Below, in pieces: positions 33,702-42,036 of a DNA stretch of 64,000 nucleotides. Made by a program: the position numbers and the translations under genes. The DNA is from Rhynchopus sp. YZ270_cl-10 (lineage: Eukaryota > Euglenozoa > Diplonemea > Diplonemida > Diplonemidae). The notes below the pieces were generated by a model. That model was not told where the DNA came from. It ran no database searches and worked only from the letters and a program-made list of their open reading frames with translations. Positions within the stretch are counted from its first letter, which is position 1. Every line of letters starts with the position of its first letter. Location of the stretch: contig OZ037919.1 of assembly GCA_964035575.1 (NCBI GenBank), positions 1,054,001 through 1,118,000 of the forward strand, read 5' to 3'.

Positions 33702-33777
33702 CCTCTACTTCAAAACTTCTTTTGGGTAACTTAGTACAGAGAGACTTTCATCTTTTTTTCTTTTTTTTATCCCCGCT

Positions 33778-34368
33778 TGAGACCATGAATTTCACGCCCC
33801 TTCACAAAATCGTGAAGGAGGTGCGTGAATTTATTTTCCGGTATTTCACGCTCAAAAAATAAATTCACGCTCAGAAAAATAAATTCACGCTCAGAAAAAA
33901 TAAATTCACGGTCGAAAATCGTAGAACTGAACTCTCGAAAAATTTTTTGGAGGCCTTTGGAGGCCCAATTTTGCAATTAAAGCCAGAAAAGAGGCATTTT
34001 GAGCCATTCTGGGGGTCTCAAACGCATTTTTGAGTTAATTTTCTGTATCACACAAACCACGGATTTACACGTTTTTTTTTCCAAATTTTCATCAAAAAAT
34101 CCCAAATGAGACCTCAAAAACGTGCGAGGGCACCTGTGGAGAGTGAGTCCGACACGAACACAAGTGACTCATCGTCATCGTCTTCCTCATCTTCCTCAGA
34201 AGTACAGCCGCGTAAGCGCCACAAACCCGCTGCACCAGTTCTGGCTCAAGGCGCTGTCCAGCGCTAAGAGTTCCACATCAAAAAACTGAATCAAAAATCA
34301 TCATAAAAAGAACCACCCCACCCTCTTCTCTTTGTACGTGAAAACGGGTTGTGAAATTCATGGTCTCA
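33778..34368. mobile_element. Candidate TIR element, about 590 bp
   Basis: TGAGACCATGAATTTCAC at the left is inverted as GTGAAATTCATGGTCTCA at the right (one extra T in the left copy). Internal direct repeats AATAAATTCACGCTCAGAAA lie near the left end. No target duplication was found, so the ends are provisional. It encloses the 53-residue ORF at 34106. Confidence 0.55.
34106..34267 (+). CDS. Possible 53-residue ORF inside a TIR element
   Basis: Reads MRPQKRARAP, VESESDTNTSD, a run of ten Ser codons, EVQPRKRHKP, AAPVLAQGAVQR, stop. The two basic clusters look like nuclear localisation signals around an acidic/Ser linker, as found at the N-termini of some transposases. It may be the remnant of a longer element protein. 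Short and unsupported by homology. Confidence 0.3.
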   Translation: MRPQKRARAPVESESDTNTSDSSSSSSSSSSEVQPRKRHKPAAPVLAQGAVQR

Positions 34369-34380
34369 TTTGGAGATAAA

Positions 34381-34550
34381 ATAATATATTTTCGTGAATT
34401 TATACCAGTATTTCACTTACAGGTGGAAACAGCCCTCGGGGAAGCATTTTTCCCCTCGGGCTTCGCCCTCGGGAAAAAATGCTTCCCTCGGGCTGTTTCC
34501 ACCTGTGCGTGAAATACTGGAAAATAAATTCACGATAATAATATATATTA
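34381..34550. repeat. 170-bp fold-back hairpin
   Basis: Two arms of about 75 bases (TTCGTGAATTTATACCAGTA, TTTCAC, ACAGGTGGAAACAGCCC, GAAGCATTTTT) pair with their inverted copies around a CTCGGGCTTCGCCCTCGGG centre. The outer arm also matches sequence in the left end of the neighbouring element (33829-33850). Confidence 0.75.
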
Positions 34551-35155
34551 TTGTCGAGAGACATACTCATCTTACAAGTTTGTTCTTTTTTTGATATTTA
34601 TTTTTTGCCAACTGCACTGTCTTGCACCTCCTCAACACTCCATTTCACCAGAAGGGTACAGGTTTTGGACCATCTCAAGGGTGCAAAATACGAAGTATGG
34701 ATTTTTTTTTGTGTGATGCATTCTGTATTCTTTATTGAAACAAGAAAAAGCAAAGAAAGGAAGCGAACACAAATTGTGTCCTTTTTTTTTTGAGTCTTTA
34801 TTTTTTTTTCCATCGTTTCTTGTCGTAGATAAATATGGGGTCTGTTCTGATGAAAGGAGCGGATTGCAGTTCTGCTCTCGGCAAAAGAGAAGGAACGTGT
34901 TTTTTTTTTTTGTTTTTTTTTTGTTTTTCTGAGGTTTTCTGGCAGGCCTAATGCTAACCGTTGGTTCGTCGGTTCACTTTTATTTATTATTTTTTTTATT
35001 TATCCGTTGGTTCGTCGGTTCACCCTTAAAAATGGGGGTTTTTTGGGATGGGGGGTTCTCTGCCTGTGGTATGCCGTGGGTACCTTGGTCCTGGAGATGT
35101 GGGCACCTGCGCCCGCATCTTCAGGAGGAAGGGAGATTAAAAGAAGGACACAGCA

Positions 35156-35413
35156 GTGCATACTGCGGCCCCCACCACTGGGTTCGAGGAGGAGGAGGGT
35201 CTGTCAGTCGACGAGACATCGAGTGTTGGAGAAGTTCTGATCTCTGAAGATACAGAGAGCAGTGTTGCATCTGTTGATGTTAAAGAGGAAAGCGAAGGTG
35301 GCGATTGCGATGGCGGTGGCGGTAACGATGGAGACTTGTTTCAAGGACTCAATGATGCACCCCCCTTGCCGGCAAAAATTAAAAAAGTAGCCTACCGTGC
35401 GCCTGCGGCGTAG
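35156..35413 (+). pseudogene. Acidic ORF fragment within a TIR element
   Basis: 85 residues, rich in Glu, Asp, Ser and Gly (GFEEEEGLSVDETSSVGEV, EESEGGDCDGGGGNDGD), ending KKVAYRAPAA. No family recognised. Possibly a captured or remnant N-terminal piece of an element protein. Confidence 0.3.
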
Positions 35414-35518
35414 CTCAAAACCTGGCAGCCCACAGACCTCTACCATAGTTTGGCTGTAAAAATGTTCGGTTTTAGGCCACAAATTTTGAAATGTTGCGTA
35501 CCGTGGCTTCGCCAGAAA
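35382..35518 (+). repeat. TACCGTGCGCCTGCG repeat, copy 1
   Basis: GTAGCCTACCGTGCGCCTGC to TTGCGTACCGTGGCTTCGCC. It recurs at 40931-41054, with an extra 3' unit at 41147-41175, inside another TIR element. Confidence 0.65.
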
Positions 35519-36350
35519 GTTTTGATATCAACCGCCGTTTCTTCTTGTCCTGAGGGAAGGTTTCGTTCACTAGAGAGAACCTAATGCGAGGGCTTGACGT
35601 GGAAAAACGTGAGAAAAGGGTTGGTTTGGTTCTTGATGTACGTTACCATCCCACGTCATCACGTATTTACGCGAAATGAACGGACCTTTTCGCGCGGAGC
35701 GCGAAATTTTTTTTTGACCCCTTTTTGGACATATCTTCATATCTTCACGATTTTGGGGAAAATTTTTTTTCATGAAGCGAAAACCCCCTTCCCGGAGGGA
35801 AATTTTTTTTTTCGTTTTTTTTTTTTTTTCCGTCGGTTCACTTTTTTCCCCCCTCCCCCAAAGTTAGCATTAGGCCTGGTTTTCTGGGGCAAATGGTCAG
35901 ACTGTCTCTGTGGCAGCTGCACTGAACCCAACAGAGCACCAAATAGATGGTCTTACGTCGCCTAGCGCACCGTAAAGACTTTGTAACTTTGTCAAAAAAC
36001 CTGCGCTCCGATCGCGACAATAGAGATACATACCGAAACACAAAAGAGATGCTTTTCGAATCATGATATCGACGTCTCTGTTCGGATATGTCTACACGGA
36101 ATAAAAAGAGCGCTTTTTTTTTCATTTTTTCCTCATTTTTTCTTGTCGTCATGCATCCCCCCCTCCTTACACAAATAAATATTCTCATCCGGGAAATATT
36201 TTCTTCAAAAATTAAAAAGAAAATTAAAAAAAATCTTTTGAAGCACACAGAACCCTCTTTTGAGGCAAAGAAGGGTTCAATATTTTTTGTCTCCTTTTTC
36301 TCCTGCCCTTTTTTTTGCACAGCGCGGTAATTGCCTTTTCACTTTCTTTC

Positions 36351-36400
36351 CAGTGCTTGCGTCCGCCGAGGAACGGTGAGGCGTTTGCACTTTCAACTTT
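36351..36400 (+). repeat. SINE-like 3' tail, family D, copy 5
   Basis: CAGTGCTTGCGTCCGCCGAG, GAACGGTGAGGCGTTTGCAC, TTTCAACTTTT. Matches the reversed tail at 22826-22870. Confidence 0.5.
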
Positions 36401-37182
36401 TCTTTTTCCTTTTCTCTCAGTACTCACCCCTCTCCTCTCCGTTTGTCAACATTGAATTGTTGTTTTTCTTCTTCTTCTCTCTCTCTGTTATTATGCGTGC
36501 AAGTTTCTGCTTTCTATTTATTCCCAAAAAACCACCAAAAAAAAGAAAGGGTGCATGTGTTGACCCTCTCACATACTTTCAATTCTGTGAATTGAAAGTA
36601 TATGAATCTAATATTTATTCCCATCTCCTTTCATCAACAAACAAGAGCAAAGATGTTACAAAACAAAACAAGAGCACAAAGCAAACATAACAAAAGCTTC
36701 ATAAAAACCCCATTCAAATTCCCATCTCCTTTCATCGGTCATGTACCAAGGTACCCTTCCTGTTGTATTTCAAGTCAACCCATTTTTACCCCATTTTTTT
36801 TTGTCCAATGAGGATGAGAATATACGAAAGTGGAGATAAATGAAAATCAAAAAAAGGGCTTTGAGGTGATTGTCGACACAAACAAAAAAATGTCGAAATG
36901 TGATTTGCATTTGAGGTGGCTGCAGTAGCAGCAGTAGTGTCGCAGTGAGGGGGTTAGTTTAGGAACCCTCTGCTCGGTGGATATGCTGAGCTGTGTTCAT
37001 CATTTTTTTATCTTTTTCATATTGTATCTTTTGATATCAACTAAACCTGATCAAAAATAGTAAAAAAAACCGACAGAGAACCAGCTTTGAGGTCCGCCTA
37101 AAACCTTTCCAACATTCTTTTTGTCACCAAATACACTGCTCAAGCGGGCTTTTTTTTTGTATTTCAAATTACATATCTTTCC

Positions 37183-37300
37183 GTGAGAAACTGTGTGCAA
37201 AGCTGATGGACTTCTCTGGAGGTTTTTCGATAACCCCCCCCACAGAGAACCAGTGCCTTCTTGCTGTCCACGCCACGTTTCGATTTCTCTTTCTTCTTTG
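37183..37300 (+). repeat. tRNA-derived SINE-like repeat, family D, copy 4
   Basis: B-box-like GGTTTTTCGATAACC, then CCACAGAGAACCAGTGCCTT, TTGCTGTCCACGCCACG and a pyrimidine-rich end. It directly follows a family E repeat. Confidence 0.45.
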
Positions 37301-37392
37301 GGATAAATCCTTTGGGTCGATGTGGCCCACTCCCTGCATAGGGGAGAGAGGGACATCTTCCGATCTGCCGAAGTATGTGTTCTTCTTTAGTG

Positions 37393-37440
37393 AGGGGACA
37401 CCTTTTCCATGCTTACTGTTTTCTTAAGGTAAGTATTTCA
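37393..37440 (+). repeat. Hairpin repeat, family G, copy 1
   Basis: GGGGACACCTT, GCTTACTGTTTTCTTAAGGT, AAGTATTTCAG. The stem CTTACT pairs with GTAAG. Copy 2 at 37615-37660 reads GGGACACCTTGTAATACTTA, CTGTTTTCTTAAGGTA, GTAAGTA, with the stem lengthened. Confidence 0.5.
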
Positions 37441-37490
37441 GTTTTTTTTTTCCCTTGAGTCTTTAAAAGCATATCACCCCCTCCCACTCA

Positions 37491-37612
37491 GGAAATAATT
37501 GTGTACCTGCTTACAGTTTTCCGGGGTTAGCTACCCCCAAGGTACAACGCTCCGAGGGGTTCGAAAAACCCTGTGGAAGTGTCAGCTTGCGCAATTTCAC
37601 TTTGTTCTTCTT
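37491..37612 (+). repeat. tRNA-derived SINE-like repeat, family D, copy 2
   Basis: GTGTACCTGCTTACAGTTTT, GGGGTTAGCTACCCCC, B-box-like GAGGGGTTCGAAAAACCC, then a tail and TTCACTTTGTTCTTCTTC. Closest to the 10695 copy. Confidence 0.5.
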
Positions 37613-37614
37613 CA

Positions 37615-37660
37615 GGGACACCTTGTAATACTTACTGTTTTCTTAAGGTAGTAAGTACAG
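37615..37660 (+). repeat. Hairpin repeat, family G, copy 2
   Basis: ATACTTACT pairs with AGTAAGTA across GTTTTCTTAAGGT. It lies directly after SINE-like copy 2. Confidence 0.5.
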
Positions 37661-37677
37661 GGCTTTTCTCCTTTAGC

Positions 37678-37708
37678 TATGTGCCTCTTCACTAGAGGTA
37701 CGTGCATC
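37678..37708 (+). repeat. Hairpin GTGCCTC / GAGGTACGTGCAT
   Basis: A stem of about seven pairs with the loop TTCACTA, followed by a T run and TTTTCAACTTTTACC, the kind of tail also seen after families C and D. Confidence 0.35.
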
Positions 37709-38380
37709 CACTCTTTTTTTCTTTTCAACTTTTACCCTCTCCGCCTTCTTTTCGTTTAGAAAAGAATGTATATGAATAATTTCCCTTTCTTTTGGTCCTG
37801 TTGCATTCTAAACAATGCACGGAAAATGGTGCAGAGACTCTGAGTACTTTTGTTGACCTAAAAAGAAGAAAAGGGAAAATAATAGCACCTCCTCAACCTT
37901 GGGGATATGTGTGTGTTTGACGGCAGAGCAGGTGTGGGTTATCCCTAGTTTCCCCTAGCAGTCGGAACATAGCCCACTCTGCCATGCGTGTATGTATCTT
38001 CCAAAGGTTTCTATTTTTCCTGTTTTTTTAGCAGATCTCCTTGCCTTCGATTAAACCCTTAGGTACATTGTTTTCAACATGAGGTTTGTCCGTCTTACAA
38101 CAAAAAAAAAGTGTATTTTATTTTCTTGCTTCTTCTTTGCACTCCCATTGGTTTGAATCCCGTCCCGAAAACGCAGAGACGAACCACCAGCTGCGCACTC
38201 CTCCCGCAAAGTATTTGCAGTCAACAGAGCTGGAAAAACGCTCAATTCAATAAACAGTTCTATTTTCACCTTTTTCAAATTTTACCCTTTTTTGCTGTTT
38301 TATTTTTGCGACATATTTACTTTCCCCCCCAAAAAAACAACACCTCACAGGGAGGGGTGGTTTTTGTTGTTTTTTTTCCA

Positions 38381-39184
38381 ATGTTTCTTATATGGGTCTT
38401 TTTCTCCGCTTTTACTGGACCTGTTTTGTATTTGATGAACTCTGAGATCCAGCACATGCTTCAGGGTCGCACCCCTATGGGCGAGACGCTCCCTGCAGAG
38501 AAGCTCCTCCCTGCTACCTCCGTGGAACCTCCATCCGAAGCTGGCCTGGACCTATTGGTGACGTGGTTGGTGGTGTATTTTGCGTTGAACCAAGGGGGCG
38601 CGGCGTTTCTGGAGCCGTTGGAGCTGACGCATCACACCCGAGGTGCTGTTCAGCGTGGGCACGAAGTGATGTGGGGAGCTGTGGCAGCTTCTGCAGTGTG
38701 GTTTGCTGGGGGGATTCGGGAGCGGGTTTTCGCGTCCAGATGGTTTCTTGGCTTGGTCTGTGCGTTTACTGCTGCATATTGTGTGATGTTTGAGATGGTG
38801 CGGGGACTGCATATAACACTGACCGCACATCTTGCGGATACACTGGAAGGGGTGCTGCTTGCAGGGTCAACGTTTGTTGTTGTTGGCGCGATTCTCCTGC
38901 ATTCGTACCTCCTCGCTGTGCAACAGAACAGACGGAACAACTTTACCGCTACGATAGCCGTAGTCCTTATTGTCCACGCCTTTGCTTTCGCTGTCGCAAC
39001 GAATGTAGACCCAACAGTCAAGGTGCATATGCACCATCAGTGGTGGGGTTTTGTAATGGTATTCCTCTGTGCGCAGACGAAAACCCCGTCGCGTGGATGT
39101 GCGGTGGCGCAGGCGATGTCTCTAGGAATTCACCTACACGGATTGACCGCGTTTGGCGCGCAGCCGATCTTCAAAATAGTATAG
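38381..39184 (+). CDS. Multi-pass membrane protein with conserved-looking His motif
   Basis: 267 residues if translation starts at the ATG at 38381, chosen because it follows the CACCTCACAG acceptor and a T tract; the frame is open further upstream (38111), but that part looks like spacer. About six to seven hydrophobic segments: near residues 1-19, 65-85, 100-120, 125-150, 165-190, 195-220 and 230-245. Near the end, HMHHQWWGFVMVFLCAQ is followed by QAMSLGIHLHGLTAFGAQPIF. The paired-His segment followed by a Q-A...G-I..HG..A-[FW]-G segment recalls an uncharacterised family of eukaryotic membrane proteins I have seen but cannot name. The histidines sit near membrane ends and could bind metal or haem. 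Function unknown. Confidence 0.7.
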   Translation: MFLIWVFFSAFTGPVLYLMNSEIQHMLQGRTPMGETLPAEKLLPATSVEPPSEAGLDLLVTWLVVYFALNQGGAAFLEPLELTHHTRGAVQRGHEVMWGAVAASAVWFAGGIRERVFASRWFLGLVCAFTAAYCVMFEMVRGLHITLTAHLADTLEGVLLAGSTFVVVGAILLHSYLLAVQQNRRNNFTATIAVVLIVHAFAFAVATNVDPTVKVHMHHQWWGFVMVFLCAQTKTPSRGCAVAQAMSLGIHLHGLTAFGAQPIFKIV

Positions 39185-39616
39185 GGTAGGGCAGGGCAGG
39201 GCCAGCAATACCACAAGAAAGGGTTTCCCCGTGGTTCATATAATGGGTTTTGCAGTGGACAGCTGGCTACAACATAGATTTTTTTTTTGGGGGGGGAGAG
39301 GGAGAGGGAGGGGAGGGGAGGAAGGGGAAATGTACGGATGATTTTTAGTGAGTTTTTTGGATGCTTTCGACCATTCGAGGGAGGGGTTTTGAGGCAGGGT
39401 CCTAGGTATAGTAAACGGAAAATGTGAAACACATTTTCCGTTAAATCCGGATTTTTTTTTTTTTTGGGGTGATACCCCCAGGCCTTTTGCTAACCATCAT
39501 GCCATCGTGCCACGTTTTTGGGCGTTTTTTATTTTTTTTTCCATCATGCCACCATCATGCCACGGGGGGTGGTGGGGCAGGGCTTTCGCTATCCATCACC
39601 TGGGGATTTCCCCCCA

Positions 39617-40171
39617 GATGGCATGATGGCATGATGGCATGATGGCATGATGGCATGATGGCATGATGGCATGATGGCATGATGGCATGATGGCATGATG
39701 GCATGATGGCATGATGGCATGATGGCATGATGGCATGATGGCATGATGGCATGATGGCATGATGGCATGATGGCATGATGGCATGATGGCATGATGGCAT
39801 GATGGCATGATGGCATGATGGCATGATGGCATGATGGCATGATGGCATGATGGCATGATGGCATGATGGCATGATGGCATGATGGCATGATGGCATGATG
39901 GCATGATGGCATGATGGCATGATGGCATGATGGCATGATGGCATGATGGCATGATGGCATGATGGCATGATGGCATGATGGCATGATGGCATGATGGCAT
40001 GATGGCATGATGGCATGATGGCATGATGGCATGATGGCATGATGGCATGATGGCATGATGGCATGATGGCATGATGGCATGATGGCATGATGGCATGATG
40101 GCATGATGGCATGATGGCATGATGGCATGATGGCATGATGGCATGATGGCATGATGGCATGATGGCATGAT
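39617..40171. repeat. Octamer array (GGCATGAT)n, about 69 copies
   Basis: Essentially perfect tandem octamers. They are open in all three minus-strand frames because 8 is not a multiple of 3, so the 230-250-residue HHAIMPSC reading frames are artefacts. Confidence 0.97.
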
Positions 40172-40300
40172 GGCACGATGGCACGATGGCACGATGGCAC
40201 GATGGCACGATGGCACGATGGCACGATGGCACGATGGCACGATGGCACGATGGCACGATGGCACGATGGCACGATGGCACGATGGCACGATGGCACGATG
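40172..40300. repeat. Octamer array (GGCACGAT)n, about 16 copies
   Basis: A sharp switch from GGCATGAT to GGCACGAT at 40172 with no mixing, then a homogeneous block to the end of the array. Confidence 0.97.
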
Positions 40301-40388
40301 ACACCTTACAATTTTTCTGCTCGCTGCGCTCGCTGTACGCTATTTTCTTCCTGCCTACGGTGCCATTTTACAATGTCTAAGGGGATTC

Positions 40389-40440
40389 CCTTGCATTTTG
40401 CAGCCAGAAATGAAACTTGACCCAAGCTGCAAAAAATTGA
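40389..40440 (+). repeat. CCCTTGCATTTTGCAGCC repeat, copy 2
   Basis: CCCTTGCATTTTGCAGCC, GAAATGAAACTTGACCC, AAGCTGCAAAAAATTGACC. Counterpart of 22989-23045. Confidence 0.6.
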
Positions 40441-40930
40441 CCATTCTTATTTCAAAGGAACCCAACCGTTGCAACAGCCCCTGCTTCTGGAAGACGTATT
40501 GATTTTGTACGGTTAGTGTACGTAAGGCGCAAGACCAAGGACCGTTAATAAAGGATTATATTCCGTTTTTTGTTTATATCTCGCAAAGCTGACCCTTCGC
40601 CTCTCCACCCTGTGGCTGGCAGGGAGGCGCGCGCGAAGCGCGCGACGACCGCTTTCACCAGGCGGGAAAGCTCGGAATGTACTTTTTTTTCCAGGAAATT
40701 ATTTTTTTTTGACCATCATGCCATTCAGGGGGAAAATCCCAAAGTTAGCAAAAGGCCTGTGATACCCCGGTTCCCCCCCCCCAAAAAAAAACCCCTGAAA
40801 CTGGGGGTCCCTCCTACACGCACAATAGAATTTTTGCTACCCAAAAGCTCAATTTCCCATACAAAAATTTTCGCCTTCAGAAGGAAAACGCTCGAAGGAA
40901 AAGGAAGCATACAGCATGGCGAAAGAAAAA

Positions 40931-41175
40931 GTAGCGTACCGTGCGCCTGCGACGCAAGATTGCAACCACCCTCCTATGACATAGTTTGGTTGTAAATATG
41001 TGCAATTTTAAGGGATTTTTTTTGAAATGTTGCGTATCGTGGCTTCGCCAGGAACTTTCGTTTTAGCAAAATACGTAAGTAAAATTTACGGAAACTGACG
41101 ATAATTACTAACGTCAGTGCCATTTTATGTCAACATTTTTTAAAAATGTTGCGTACCGTGGCTTCGCCAGGAACC
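40931..41175 (+). repeat. TACCGTGCGCCTGCG repeat, copy 2
   Basis: GTAGCGTACCGTGCGCCTGC to TTGCGTATCGTGGCTTCGCC, then a second TTGCGTACCGTGGCTTCGCC at 41147-41170. Counterpart of 35382-35518. Confidence 0.65.
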
Positions 41176-41279
41176 TTTGGGTGACGTTATATAAGCCCCT
41201 GCTCCTGAATAAAAAAATTTTCATAGAGCTTTTCTAGTCGATCTAGATAGGCGACTGTCACAGATCATCGTCACCATAG

Positions 41280-41450
41280 GTGAGGTTCGAGTGCACGATT
41301 CTTTCGTGCCACACATTCTTGGATGATCTCCCTGAGGAGATTGTCCGGCAGTTCGTTGGGAATCGGGTTATCCCTCTCCGTTATGCGAAGGATGTCCTCG
41401 ACTTGACATTACGTATGGGTAGCATCAATTTTTTAGGGCTGTTGGGGTAG
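41280..41450 (+). pseudogene. 56-codon open stretch with F-box-like peptide
   Basis: Between stops it includes TFLDDLPEEIVRQFVGNRVI, then PLRYAKDVLDLTLRMGSINF. LPEEIVRQFV resembles the start of an F-box. No early ATG. It lies inside the outer TIR element and may be a captured or remnant fragment. Confidence 0.25.
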
Positions 41451-42036
41451 TAATTTTCCGCGCGCAGCGCGGAAATTTTTTTTCAAAACACATTTTCCGT
41501 TTCCCTTATTTTTTTTTTGGACCTAGAACCCTGTTTGAGGGGTAAAAAAATGATCATTTTTTTTTTTTGGTGGCGCAGCAAGGTGAGGCGGGTTCTACTT
41601 TTGTGAGGGGGGTTTTTTTTTTTAAATCCCTCGTGCAGATTTTCTTTATAAACAAAAACGTAACAACGCAAGCAAGAAGTCTTAACTCTAGCTAAGAGAA
41701 ATGCAAAGAAAGGTTTGTAGGCGGTCCTTAGATATGAACTACTTAGAGACTTCGGTTCATTCTTCATCAAAGCTTCTTTTTCTTTTTTTGGTGCTCCGGG
41801 AGGGGTCGATATTGACAGGTCGCTGACAGGTCGTTGACCGACTTCCGAAAGCACCATTTTTATAAAATAAATTTTTAGATACAAAGTTGACAACTGTTCA
41901 GAATGTATCCAACGTTTCTGATGATTATTTTTTTTGGCATATTTCATGACCCTCCTCTGCTATTACTATCCTTCCTTTCGACCCCTTCTTTGCATCCTCC
42001 CACCACGCCCAACAGAGTTGGAGGGCAAGAATAAAA

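Larger units (their letters stand above)
34943..35878. mobile_element. 936-bp TIR element with 9-bp target duplication
   Basis: Perfect 16-bp ends CAGGCCTAATGCTAAC and GTTAGCATTAGGCCTG, flanked by the perfect 9-bp duplication GTTTTCTGG (34934-34942, 35879-35887). A second motif, CCGTTGGTTCGTCGGTTCAC, is repeated near the left end and appears again near the right as CCGTCGGTTCAC. Inside is an acidic ORF fragment (35156-35413) and the TACCGTGCGCCTGCG repeat. Same family as 39479-40759. Confidence 0.85.
31556..38380. other. 6.8-kb spacer with transposable-element remains and short repeats
   Basis: No host gene recognised. It contains a (GT)n run at 31911-31935, family C at 31948, family D tails at 33535 and 36351, family E at 33593, 36737 and 37123, TIR elements at 33778 and 34943, a fold-back at 34381, SINE-like copies at 37183 and 37491, and hairpins at 37393, 37615 and 37678. 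It ends with CACCTCACAG (38341-38350), a likely leader acceptor. Confidence 0.65.
39479..40759. mobile_element. Inner TIR element (1281 bp) carrying an octamer array
   Basis: Perfect 16-bp ends CAGGCCTTTTGCTAAC and GTTAGCAAAAGGCCTG, and a perfect 9-bp duplication TGATACCCC (39470-39478, 40760-40768). It differs from the 34943 element's TIR only at two central bases and shares the 9-bp duplication. More than half of it is the GGCATGAT/GGCACGAT array; the subterminal sequence CCATCATGCCA is the array unit itself. No transposase. Confidence 0.9.
39395..41533. mobile_element. Outer hAT-like TIR element, split by a nested insertion
   Basis: Ends CAGGGTCCTAGGT and ACCTAGAACCCTG (12 of 13 match), then AAACGGAAAATGTG inverted a little further in. 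A 7-bp duplication TTTGAGG lies at 39388-39394 and 41534-41540. The element's own DNA is 39395-39478 plus 40769-41533, about 850 bp. The right part contains the TACCGTGCGCCTGCG repeat (40931-41175), a hairpin TTTTCCGCGCGCAGCGCGGA and a 56-codon open stretch. Confidence 0.75.

Noticed and set aside
38111-38380. Upstream extension of the membrane protein
   Set aside because: AT- and homopolymer-rich with a CACCTCACAG acceptor before 38381; it looks like leader and spacer, though an additional N-terminal part cannot be fully excluded.
31556-38380. Retroviral, LTR, Polinton or LINE remains in the long spacers
   Set aside because: No reverse transcriptase, integrase, protease, capsid or polymerase motif seen in any frame; the repeats are TIR or short structured types.
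39555-40304. HHAIMPSC repeat proteins (230-250 residues) in three frames
   Set aside because: Same cause: an 8-bp array without stops.
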